A stretch of 20,053 nucleotides of DNA, from contig NZ_BSPX01000078.1 in assembly GCF_030161255.1 (NCBI RefSeq), positions 1 through 20,053 on the forward strand, given 5' to 3'. The translations under genes and the position numbers were made by a program. Positions 6,919 to 12,824 of the stretch are shown here, piece after piece (within the stretch, counting starts at the first letter, position 1; the number at the start of each line of letters is the position of its first letter). Origin of the DNA: Zoogloea oryzae. GTDB taxonomy: Bacteria; Pseudomonadota; Gammaproteobacteria; Burkholderiales; Rhodocyclaceae. The notes beneath the pieces were generated by a model. It was not told the origin of the DNA. It saw nothing but the letters and a program-made list of their open reading frames with translations, and did no database searches.

Positions 6919-7560
6919 ATGCCACCCTCGTTGTCCTGTCTCGCTCAGTACCTACCCCTGCTAAAGGACGCCGTTGTAACAGCTACCGGACTCGTTGCGG
7001 CGTATGTCGGCCTGCGTGGCTTAAGCACATGGAGAAGGCAGTTGGAAGGAAACACTGAGTACGCGCTTGCCAAGAACGTTCTTGTAAGCTGCTACGCGGT
7101 CCGCTCAGCAATTGCTGCCGTTCGGCACCCGTTCATGCGGTACTCGCAAGAGCCTGACCTGCCTGCCGAGAAACTGAAGGGACTAGACGCCCGGCAGAAG
7201 GAATGGCACTCGCTTGCCCAAGAGTACCAACGTCGATGGAAGCCATTGGCTGAAGCCGTTGCCAAGTTGGAGTCGCATATGCTGGAAGTAGAGGCGGTAT
7301 GGGGGCCATCTACTCGCGCCAAGGTCGAACCCATCACCAAGCTCGTGTCCGAGCTTTTGTGGTCGATCGAAGATCATCTCGAGCAGAGAAATCCGACTGG
7401 GGGCGCAGGTCCGGACGACCCGAGCGAGGCGAAGGCGAGACGAATGGTTCTCTACTCGCAGCACGGCAAGTATCCTGATGAGTTCAAGGCTCGGTTGGAC
7501 TTGGCAGTGAGTGAGATCGAGGCTGAGCTGAAGCCACATGTGCTGCGCCAGCATGCCTGA
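6919..7560 (+). CDS. Cassette 6 membrane-anchored helical protein
   Basis: The ATG is 11 bp inside the cassette. The 213-residue product has one N-terminal membrane segment (about residues 14-32, LLKDAVVTATGLVAAYVGL) followed by LSTWRRQLEGNTEYALAKNVL. A long charged helical region (about 40-160) probably forms a coiled coil. The pattern suggests a single-pass inner-membrane protein with a cytoplasmic helical domain. I have an impression of similar cassette or accessory proteins with the WRRQLEGNTEYALA stretch, but the function is unknown. There is no clear Shine-Dalgarno. The stop overlaps the R'' box of its attC. Confidence 0.8.
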   Translation: MPPSLSCLAQYLPLLKDAVVTATGLVAAYVGLRGLSTWRRQLEGNTEYALAKNVLVSCYAVRSAIAAVRHPFMRYSQEPDLPAEKLKGLDARQKEWHSLAQEYQRRWKPLAEAVAKLESHMLEVEAVWGPSTRAKVEPITKLVSELLWSIEDHLEQRNPTGGAGPDDPSEAKARRMVLYSQHGKYPDEFKARLDLAVSEIEAELKPHVLRQHA

Positions 7561-7615
7561 CCCCTCGCTCAATCGCCGACGCGCTCCGGCAGGCGGCTTA
7601 GCTCGAACATTAGGC
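7555..7615 (+). other. attC site of cassette 6 (degenerate R')
   Basis: A 61-bp site with R'' GCCTGAC (7555-7561) and R' ATTAGGC (7609-7615). The first base of R' is A instead of the normally invariant G beside the crossover point, and R'' carries the G that partly compensates. The site is probably less active. Confidence 0.75.
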
Positions 7616-7666
7616 CCCCACTAAGCAAAGCCTTTACTATTCTTCAAGCATATCAACGGAGAACCA

Positions 7667-8440
7667 ATGAATCTCACGGATTGGGCCGCTATCGTCGGTG
7701 CTCTTGCTTGGCTCCCACCAATCTTTGGTGGTATTCGCGCCTGGCTTCGCAAACCGAAATTGCAGGTCTTCACGCAGCCAGCGCCAGAAATTGGATTCAC
7801 TACAAAGGGCCCAATTCTAAACATGAAGCTTGCGTTTGCCGTCACCAATCGGGATCTGGTCATCACTGGGGTTCGCATTCACGTAACTCACGAATCAGGC
7901 GAACAAATCTCCTTAGCGTGGCAAGGAATTGTTCAACACATGGGTCGCATTAGCTACCCGCAAGTGGGCTCTGCGCCATTTGAGCGAGAGTCTGGCGTGT
8001 TGGCATTAAAGGTGCCACAGTCATCAGTTGAAGAGCGCTTCATCAGATTTCAAAACCCAGAATTCACAGCCAAGCTGGCTGAATACGACGCTGTAGCAGT
8101 AAGGCGCCTTGTGCATCTACGGAAGACAAGTGCGCTTGATCGGAGCTTCTTACAGGCACAAGAGATGAGTGACGTCTATTCATTCATTCGGCATGATTTT
8201 CCGTGGAAGCCGGGCTCCTACCGGGTCTCCATATTGATCGAGTCACCTGAGGTCTTCGACGTTGTAGGCACCGAATATGAGTTTTCGCTCAGCCCCCTGT
8301 TCATACAAAGACTACATACAAATCTAGAGCAAGTCGAAACGTACTACGCTGCAGAGATTTTTCCTGAGGATGATGCCGGCAACAAAAGTCCAATTGCGCG
8401 CTGGGACTGGGTGTACCCGGAAATGCATCCAATTCAATAA
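7667..8440 (+). CDS. Cassette 7 membrane-anchored protein of unknown function
   Basis: The ATG at 7667 follows CGGAGA with a good spacer and lies 57 bp inside the cassette. The 257-residue product has a short N-terminal membrane segment (about residues 5-26, DWAAIVGALAWLPPIFGGIRAWL). A mainly beta-rich soluble domain follows (about 30-215, for example LQVFTQP, LNMKLAFAVTNRDLVITGVRIHV, GSYRVSILIESPEVFDV), resembling an Ig-like or C2-like sandwich by pattern only. The C-terminus is acidic and rich in aromatic residues. No catalytic motif is visible. It is the last cassette, so it is likely silent unless it carries its own promoter in the 57-bp leader. Confidence 0.8.
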   Translation: MNLTDWAAIVGALAWLPPIFGGIRAWLRKPKLQVFTQPAPEIGFTTKGPILNMKLAFAVTNRDLVITGVRIHVTHESGEQISLAWQGIVQHMGRISYPQVGSAPFERESGVLALKVPQSSVEERFIRFQNPEFTAKLAEYDAVAVRRLVHLRKTSALDRSFLQAQEMSDVYSFIRHDFPWKPGSYRVSILIESPEVFDVVGTEYEFSLSPLFIQRLHTNLEQVETYYAAEIFPEDDAGNKSPIARWDWVYPEMHPIQ

Positions 8441-8539
8441 GCGACACATGAACGGGCGACATTTTCTGAGACAGTTTGTCTCCCTTACGCTCAGCGCGGA
8501 GCCAACAATGAAGCGAAACACCAAAGCTCAAAATCCAGC

Positions 8540-8659
8540 GCCTAACTGGGCGTTCAAGCGGACGCCAACAAGGGCCAAGGCTTCGCCTTTGTCTTGGCCC
8601 TTGTTGGTTGCCTTCAGTCGCTGCGCTCCTTACGGCGCCGCTTAACTTTGGCGTTATGA
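8540..8659 (+). other. attC site of cassette 7, distal end of array
   Basis: R'' GCCTAAC (8540-8546) matches the cassette's own TTAGGC end exactly. The R' is GTTATGA (8653-8659), whose last six bases come from the flanking chromosome. The 120-bp site is closely similar to the attC of cassette 3, including the AACAAGGGCCA / TGGCCCTTGTT arms. Confidence 0.87.
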
Positions 8660-8708
8660 TCGCTTGGCAGGCGGCTCGGTTCGGAAAGTTGAATATTTCA
8701 GGACCGGC

Positions 8709-8963
8709 TCAGTAGTGATACCTCAACTGCGCAATCAGCAGCGCATCCCCATCCACTTTGTAAACCATCCGGTGCTCGTCGGTGATCCGTCGGGACCAGT
8801 AGCCGGCCAGCGCGTGTTTCAAGGGCTCCGGCTTGCCGATGCCGGCAAAGGGTTCGCGCTGGGTTTCCTTGATGAGCTTGTTGATGCGCTCCACCATCCG
8901 TTTGTCCTGCTGCTGCCAGAAGAGGTAATCCTCCCAGGCGGCGTCGGCAAAGATCAGTCTCAT
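8709..8963 (-). CDS. yoeB: YoeB family toxin (mRNA interferase)
   Basis: An 84-residue protein, exactly the size of E. coli YoeB. The known catalytic residues align at the same numbers: E46, R65, H83 and the terminal Y84 (C-terminus AQLRYHY). Family knowledge: YoeB is a ribosome-dependent RelE-fold endoribonuclease that cleaves mRNA in the A site and is held inactive by YefM. Its ATG overlaps the antitoxin stop (ATGA), so both are made from one mRNA. It lies about 55 bp beyond the distal end of the cassette array but has no attC of its own, so it is not a cassette. All catalytic residues are present and it is probably functional. Confidence 0.95.
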   Translation of the reverse strand: MRLIFADAAWEDYLFWQQQDKRMVERINKLIKETQREPFAGIGKPEPLKHALAGYWSRRITDEHRMVYKVDGDALLIAQLRYHY

Positions 8964-9211
8964 TCGGCCAGCTTTCGTTCACTTCCTTGCCCGGCGTTGA
9001 GTTGCTCGGTTGCGGCCAGCAGGCGTCTGGCGTTTGCGGGGCTGCGCAGCAAATAGGCGGTTTCTTCAAGGGCCTTGAAGTCTTCCAGCGAGAGCATCAC
9101 CACCGATTGCTGGCCGCCGCGGGTGATGATGAGGGGTTCGTGGTCGTTGCACACGCGGTCCATCGTGGTGGCGAGGTTGGCGCGGGCGGCAGAGTAAGAG
9201 ATGGCGTCCAT
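8960..9211 (-). CDS. yefM: YefM/Phd family antitoxin
   Basis: The start is placed at ATG 9211 (MDAISYSAARANLATTM), which matches the YefM/Phd N-terminus and gives 83 residues, the family's usual length; a longer frame would run through the operator. Residues 1-55 form the DNA-binding and dimerisation domain (including LIITRGGQQSVVMLSLEDF), and residues 56-83 are the toxin-binding tail. It should bind and neutralise YoeB and, with it, repress its own promoter. It overlaps the downstream toxin gene by four bases. Confidence 0.93.
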   Translation of the reverse strand: MDAISYSAARANLATTMDRVCNDHEPLIITRGGQQSVVMLSLEDFKALEETAYLLRSPANARRLLAATEQLNAGQGSERKLAE

Positions 9212-9227
9212 TTGTTGGCTCCGGAGT

Positions 9228-9245
9228 TGTACGCAAAAATGTACA
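9228..9245 (-). promoter_or_regulatory. YefM-type operator
   Basis: Two half-sites, TGTACG (9228-9233) and TGTACA (9240-9245), lie 17-34 bp upstream of the yefM start with centres 12 bp apart. The E. coli yefM-yoeB operator is known to consist of adjacent palindromes with TGTACA cores at a similar spacing. One core here has a single mismatch. Confidence 0.65.
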
Positions 9246-9298
9246 TCCCTCACTCTCCCCTGTCCAGCGCGTGCCGGCAAGTACCCTCGACGGCTGGC

Positions 9299-10993
9299 CT
9301 ACCCCACCTCCATCGCCCTGAACACCGCGCACCTTCGAAACACCCCCTCCTCCGCCTCAACCCCCTTCTGGCTGCAGTATTTCCCCACCAGCTTCGCCAG
9401 CCCCTTGATGTCGCGCCCTGATGCCTGCGGGAAGATGTCCGGTAGGCGCTCCAGCAATTCCGGTGCGATCTGCAGTCCAAACTGCTCGGCCATCACGCCC
9501 CAGATCTTGCGGCGGTCTTCGCGGCTGGGCGGGTGGAAGCGGATGAGGGCGATGCAGCGGGAGACGATGGCTTCGTCGATGTCGTCCACGCGGTTGGTGG
9601 TGAGGAAGAGCAGGCCGTTGAAGTATTCGAGCACGCGCAGGAAGACGCCGACGACGGCGTTCATGGTGATGTTGTCGTCGCGGCGCTTGATGTAGACGTC
9701 GGCTTCGTCGATGAGCATCACGGCGCCCCAGCGCTGGGCGCGGGTGAGGACGTCCTTGAGCACGGTTTCCATCGCGGCCACGTTGAGGCCGAGCTGGCCG
9801 GAGTGCACGCGGTAGAGCGGCCGGCGGATGATTTCGGAATACACCTCGGCGGTGAGCGTCTTGCCCACGCCCGGGGGGCCGGCGCACAGCACGGTGGTGC
9901 CGCCGCTCTTGCCGGCCACGATGTCGTCCATCAGCACGTCCATCTCGGCGGTGAGGATGTCGATGAGGTCGGTCTGCTCGGGGGGCAGCACCAGCTTGTC
10001 CTTGAGCGCGGGCTGGTAGGCGTAGGGTTGCATGTCTTCCACATGCACCCACACGTAGTGGTGCAGGTCCAGGTGGAACATCAGGATGTAGAAATGCACC
10101 GGCAGCTCGGTGAACAAGCCCTTGCCGATGCTGGCCTGGGCGTCTTCGACCTCGGCTTCTTCCTTGCCCGACAGGCGCGCGCCGCGCATCACCCGGCGGA
10201 CGAACTTGGCGAGAATGTCGCCGGTGGCGTCCAGCGCCAGCACCCGTTCGCCGAGGATGCTCTCGTCGTTCACCAGCCGCGCGGGCGAGCCGGTGGATGA
10301 CAGGATGATCTGGTCCTTGCGGGAGTAGTCGGTGTCCCGGTGCGTGGCGGTGGGGTTCTCGGCAAACCAGCCCACGCCGGTGCCGGAGAACTGCGCACCG
10401 TACTGCCCGCGCCAGTCAAAGTAGCGGGCGGCCATCTCGTCGTAGCTGGCGAGGAGCGCGGGGGTTTCCTTCACGTAGCCCTTGGCGGCGAAGACTTCGG
10501 CGATGGTGCGCCCGGCGATGTCCGGCCCGGTGATGCGCAGGGTGGTGGCGGCCAGGCGGGCGCGGGAGTTGGCCTTGAACTCCACGAAGATCTTGCCGCT
10601 CTCTTCTTCGGAAGGCGGGGTGAAATCCAGCCGCGTGACCACGTAGGCGAGCGGCTTGCCGTTGATGCCGGCCGAGAACACCCAGCCGCGGCTGGCGTCT
10701 TCGGCCAGGTAGCGGGCGATGGCGGGCACGGCCATCTCCAGCTCTTCGGGCTCGAAGCGTCGGCCGCCGCCTGCCAGCGCGTGGCGCAGGGTGGCGATCT
10801 GGGCGGCGCGGGCGCGGGATTCGGCATCGCCGGCGGCAAGGCGCGCTTCGAGCAGATCGAGCTCGGGCGCTTCGAGGGTGTGGAAGGGGATCTCCACCCG
10901 ATGCCCGAAGCGGAGCTGTTCGCGCAGGTGTTCCAGCCGGGGGAAGGCGGCCATCATGGCTTCGATGTGGGCCTGTTCGATCTGCAGTTTCAT
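9299..10993 (-). CDS. nif-cluster AAA+ ATPase with unknown N-terminal domain
   Basis: A 564-residue protein from ATG 10993, which overlaps the upstream stop (ATGA). The first 330 or so residues match no domain I recognise. The AAA+ module has Walker A GPPGVGKT at 372-379, Walker B VMLIDEAD at 425-432, a sensor-1 region FLTTNRVDDIDEAIVSRC, and a C-terminal ASGRDIKGLAKL sensor-2-like stretch. AAA+ proteins use ATP to remodel or unfold partners. Placed last in a flavodoxin-rhodanese operon beside nafY, it may assist assembly or maintenance of a nif-related protein, but that is inference. It is a soluble cytoplasmic protein, and all ATPase motifs look intact. Confidence 0.85.
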   Translation of the reverse strand: MKLQIEQAHIEAMMAAFPRLEHLREQLRFGHRVEIPFHTLEAPELDLLEARLAAGDAESRARAAQIATLRHALAGGGRRFEPEELEMAVPAIARYLAEDASRGWVFSAGINGKPLAYVVTRLDFTPPSEEESGKIFVEFKANSRARLAATTLRITGPDIAGRTIAEVFAAKGYVKETPALLASYDEMAARYFDWRGQYGAQFSGTGVGWFAENPTATHRDTDYSRKDQIILSSTGSPARLVNDESILGERVLALDATGDILAKFVRRVMRGARLSGKEEAEVEDAQASIGKGLFTELPVHFYILMFHLDLHHYVWVHVEDMQPYAYQPALKDKLVLPPEQTDLIDILTAEMDVLMDDIVAGKSGGTTVLCAGPPGVGKTLTAEVYSEIIRRPLYRVHSGQLGLNVAAMETVLKDVLTRAQRWGAVMLIDEADVYIKRRDDNITMNAVVGVFLRVLEYFNGLLFLTTNRVDDIDEAIVSRCIALIRFHPPSREDRRKIWGVMAEQFGLQIAPELLERLPDIFPQASGRDIKGLAKLVGKYCSQKGVEAEEGVFRRCAVFRAMEVG

Positions 10994-11358
10994 GCGTCGG
11001 CGTCCTCTTCTTCGAGCCCGGCGAACAGGCCTTCGGCCCGGATCATGGCCTTGAAGGCCTTCATCACGGGGCGCGACAGCGTGGTTTCGGCGAGCACGCG
11101 TTTTTCGTAGATGAAATCCCGCAGCGCCTCGCCGCCGGGGGCGCGGGCCTGGGCGATGAGCGCGTGCAGTTCGTCGCCAAAGCGCTGGCCGGGGCGGTGC
11201 TTCACGGCGTCGTAGAGGGCGGCCATCACCACCTTGTCGGTCTCGCTCATCTTGCATTTGCCGTCGAGGATCTTGAGCATCACCGTAGTGGCGCAATCCA
11301 CGTCGCTGGGCGTGAGGGGATGGGCAGCCACCCAGGCGGCCACGCTATCCATGCTCAT
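10990..11358 (-). CDS. Unknown 122-aa nif-operon protein
   Basis: It starts at ATG 11358, which overlaps the rhodanese stop (ATGA), and ends by overlapping the AAA+ ATPase start (ATGA); this is a tight translational chain. The start could also be the ATG two codons later. The predicted product is all-helical and acidic at the C-terminus (EEEDADA). It has two cysteines 14 residues apart (in DCATTVMLKILDGKCKM). I do not recognise the family. Being fused by overlaps to both neighbours suggests a fixed stoichiometry with the ATPase, perhaps as its adaptor, but this is a guess from position. Confidence 0.8.
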   Translation of the reverse strand: MSMDSVAAWVAAHPLTPSDVDCATTVMLKILDGKCKMSETDKVVMAALYDAVKHRPGQRFGDELHALIAQARAPGGEALRDFIYEKRVLAETTLSRPVMKAFKAMIRAEGLFAGLEEEDADA

Positions 11359-11672
11359 GCCTCGGTCGCGGCGAAGGCCATCTCCAGCGCCGGGTAACCA
11401 CCGTCGATGCTGAACACCCGGGTAAAGTGGAAGTCGGCAAACATCTGGGCGTAGGTCTTGCTGGCGTTGCCGTGGTAGCAGTAGATGAGCACCGGCGCGG
11501 CCTTGTCGAGGCGGCGCGTCCAGGCAAAGAAGCGGTCTTCGGCCAGGTGGGCGGCGCCGTCGATGTGGCCGCGCTGGTAGCTCGCCAGGTCGCGCACGTC
11601 GAACAGCGCCACCCCCGGCTCGCTGCGGATCAGCGCGGCGGCGTCGGCGGCGGGGATGCAGTGGTAGGTCAT
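11355..11672 (-). CDS. GlpE/RhdN-like single-domain rhodanese
   Basis: The start is placed at ATG 11672 because AGAGGA lies just upstream; the ATG eight codons earlier has no ribosome-binding site. The 105-residue product aligns well with E. coli GlpE. The catalytic cysteine is C65 in the loop CYHGNAS, with DVRD (25-28), GHIDGA (35-40) and SIDGGYPALE nearby. Rhodaneses move sulfane sulfur through a cysteine persulfide. A rhodanese (RhdN) is known in the nif region of Azotobacter vinelandii, so a role in sulfur supply for nitrogenase cluster building is reasonable here. It is cytoplasmic and probably co-transcribed with the flavodoxin. Confidence 0.92.
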   Translation of the reverse strand: MTYHCIPAADAAALIRSEPGVALFDVRDLASYQRGHIDGAAHLAEDRFFAWTRRLDKAAPVLIYCYHGNASKTYAQMFADFHFTRVFSIDGGYPALEMAFAATEA

Positions 11673-11730
11673 GGGGGGTTCCTCTTGCGAGTTCATTGGT
11701 AATCGTTGGAAAGCAAAGGCCAGGTCGCCC

Positions 11731-11814
11731 TGTAGGTCGGTCTGTAGGTCGGACTTCAGTCCGACAACACGGCCAGTTCGGGGGCGCTCTTGTCGGACTG
11801 AAGTCCGACCTACA
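11731..11814. repeat. Inverted pair of REP palindromes (REPIN-like)
   Basis: Two copies of the 24-bp element seen at 2887 face each other (11743-11766 and 11791-11814). An extra TGTAGGTCGG (11731-11740) precedes the first, so the outer arms CGCCCTGTAGGTCGG (11726-11740) and CCGACCTACAGGGCG (11805-11819) also pair perfectly. The whole can fold into one long hairpin. It lies in the 156-bp gap between the flavodoxin and the rhodanese genes. Confidence 0.88.
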
Positions 11815-11828
11815 GGGCGCGGCGGCGC

Positions 11829-12389
11829 TCAGGCGGCGGCGGTGGTCTTCTCCAGCAGCAGGGGCTTGACCTGCGCCAGCCAGGTGTCGATGCGTTCGTC
11901 GGTGAACATGCCTTGCGTGCGCTGGTCGATGACGAGGCCGACGAAGCGCCCGTCTACCACCGCCGCCGAGTGGGCGAAGGTGTAGCCATCGGTCGGCCAG
12001 TCGCCGACGATCTCGGCGCCCCAATCCTTGAAGACCTTGTAGAGCGCGAACAGCGAGCTGCAGAAGCGCTCTGAGTAACGCTCCTGTGCTCCCAAGCCGA
12101 AGAAGGCGATGCGCTTGCCGGTGAGGTCGGGCGCGGCATCAAATTTGGCGAAAAACTCAGCCCAGTTGGGCTCGAAGCAGCCGGAGATGCCGTTGCCGGG
12201 GATCTCGCCTTCGCCGTAGCTGGGCGTGCCGAGGATCAGCGCGTCGTACTGCAGCATCTCGGCCGGGGTGATGCGGTTGACGTTGATCGGCTTGTCGCAG
12301 ACGTCCTCGCCGATCTTCTTGTGCAGCTTCTTGGCCACCAGGCGGGTGGTGCCGGTTTCGGTGCCGAAGAAAAGGCCAATCTTGTTCAT
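11829..12389 (-). CDS. nifF: NifF-type long-chain flavodoxin
   Basis: ATG 12389 follows GGGAG. The 186-residue protein is of the long-chain type. The FMN phosphate loop is GTETGTTR (residues 9-16), followed by LILGTPSYGEGEIPGN and FGLGAQERYSERFCSSL. The pattern GDWPTDGYTFAHSAAVVDGRFVGL is close to the same region of Azotobacter NifF (flavodoxin II). Flavodoxins of this group are low-potential electron donors to the nitrogenase iron protein. The nif context (NafY, sigma-54 and NifA sites) supports NifF rather than a housekeeping flavodoxin. A weak GG-N10-GC sigma-54-type element overlaps the divergent promoter at 12424-12439. Confidence 0.9.
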   Translation of the reverse strand: MNKIGLFFGTETGTTRLVAKKLHKKIGEDVCDKPINVNRITPAEMLQYDALILGTPSYGEGEIPGNGISGCFEPNWAEFFAKFDAAPDLTGKRIAFFGLGAQERYSERFCSSLFALYKVFKDWGAEIVGDWPTDGYTFAHSAAVVDGRFVGLVIDQRTQGMFTDERIDTWLAQVKPLLLEKTTAAA

Positions 12390-12418
12390 GTTCGCTCCCG
12401 AGCTTCGATCAGACGGGG

Positions 12419-12434
12419 TGGCACGCCTGTTGCA
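12419..12434 (+). promoter_or_regulatory. Sigma-54 promoter, plus orientation
   Basis: TGGCACGCCTGTTGCA matches the -24/-12 consensus TGGCAC-N5-TTGCA exactly. It would start transcription near 12446 toward the 84-aa gene. The sequence sits in an inverted repeat (GGTGGC / GCCACC), so a weaker -24/-12 element also reads toward nifF on the other strand. Confidence 0.75.
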
Positions 12435-12459
12435 CGCCACCGTTCAAAACCCCGGCGGC

Positions 12460-12475
12460 TGTCGGTTTGCCGACA
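12460..12475. promoter_or_regulatory. NifA upstream activator sequence
   Basis: TGTCGGTTTGCCGACA fits TGT-N10-ACA, the NifA binding consensus, and is a near-perfect palindrome. It lies about 30 bp from the overlapping promoter elements, on the side of the 84-aa gene, so it is upstream of the nifF-oriented promoter and downstream of the plus-strand one. Confidence 0.7.
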
Positions 12476-12513
12476 CGACCGGGCACATTCAAGCCAACCC
12501 CACGGAGCCAGCC

Positions 12514-12768
12514 ATGCCAGCCACCACCATCGACCACAAGGGCACGCCCGTCGCCATCGGCGATCCGGTCCGCGTCCTCGACATCACCCTCGACCCCGAT
12601 CTGGACGAGGACGAACTGATCATGTTCGAGGACATGGTCGGCGCCGTCTGCGAGGTCGAACGCATCGACCCGGACGGCACCGCCTGGGTGGCCCTGTGGT
12701 GGAACGGCGACGAAGGCACGCTCACCACCCAGGTGGGGCTGTCGCCGGCCCAGATGGCGCGGGTGTAG
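12514..12768 (+). CDS. Small acidic SH3-like protein in nif cluster
   Basis: ATG 12514 follows GGAG with a good spacer. The 84-residue protein is acidic (DPDLDEDELIMFEDM) with beta-rich segments GDPVRVLDI, GAVCEVERI and AWVALWW, a pattern like a small SH3-type barrel and loosely like NifZ. I do not recognise the family with certainty. It ends with TAG, showing that TAG is a normal stop in this host. A perfect sigma-54 promoter and a NifA site lie upstream, so it is probably expressed under nitrogen-fixing conditions. It is followed by a hairpin facing the nafY end. Confidence 0.8.
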   Translation: MPATTIDHKGTPVAIGDPVRVLDITLDPDLDEDELIMFEDMVGAVCEVERIDPDGTAWVALWWNGDEGTLTTQVGLSPAQMARV

Positions 12769-12781
12769 GGCCGAGGCTGCT

Positions 12782-12801
12782 GGCCGGGCAAACGCCCGGC
12801 C
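12782..12801. terminator. Bidirectional hairpin terminator
   Basis: A perfect 8-bp stem GGCCGGGC / GCCCGGCC with an AAAC loop sits between the convergent 84-aa gene and nafY. There is no T-tract on either side. Confidence 0.55.
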
Positions 12802-12824
12802 GGTGCCGCAAAGCGCCGGGAGCC

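Larger units (their letters stand above)
3809..8653 (+). mobile_element. Integron cassette array of seven cassettes without integrase (CALIN)
   Basis: There are seven attC sites in the same orientation, each at the end of one short transcription unit, with G^TTRRRY crossover points at 3808, 4172, 4558, 5482, 5774, 6907, 7609 (A instead of G) and 8653. Cassettes are 3809-4172, 4173-4558, 4559-5482, 5483-5774, 5775-6907, 6908-7609 and 7610-8653. For each cassette, the R'' box of its attC matches the reverse complement of its own left end: cassettes 1 and 5 start TTAGAG and end with a CTYTAAC box, while the others start TTAGGC and have GYCTRAC boxes. Base composition is lower in GC than the flanks. 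No intI frame exists on either strand of this window. Confidence 0.92.

Noticed and set aside
8370..8645. Plus-strand 91-codon frame at the end of cassette 7
   Set aside because: It overlaps the end of the cassette 7 gene and the attC site; the C-terminal half is attC translation.
9533..10300. Plus-strand frame opposite the AAA+ ATPase
   Set aside because: Its Val/Gly/His-rich composition is typical of an antisense shadow in high-GC DNA.
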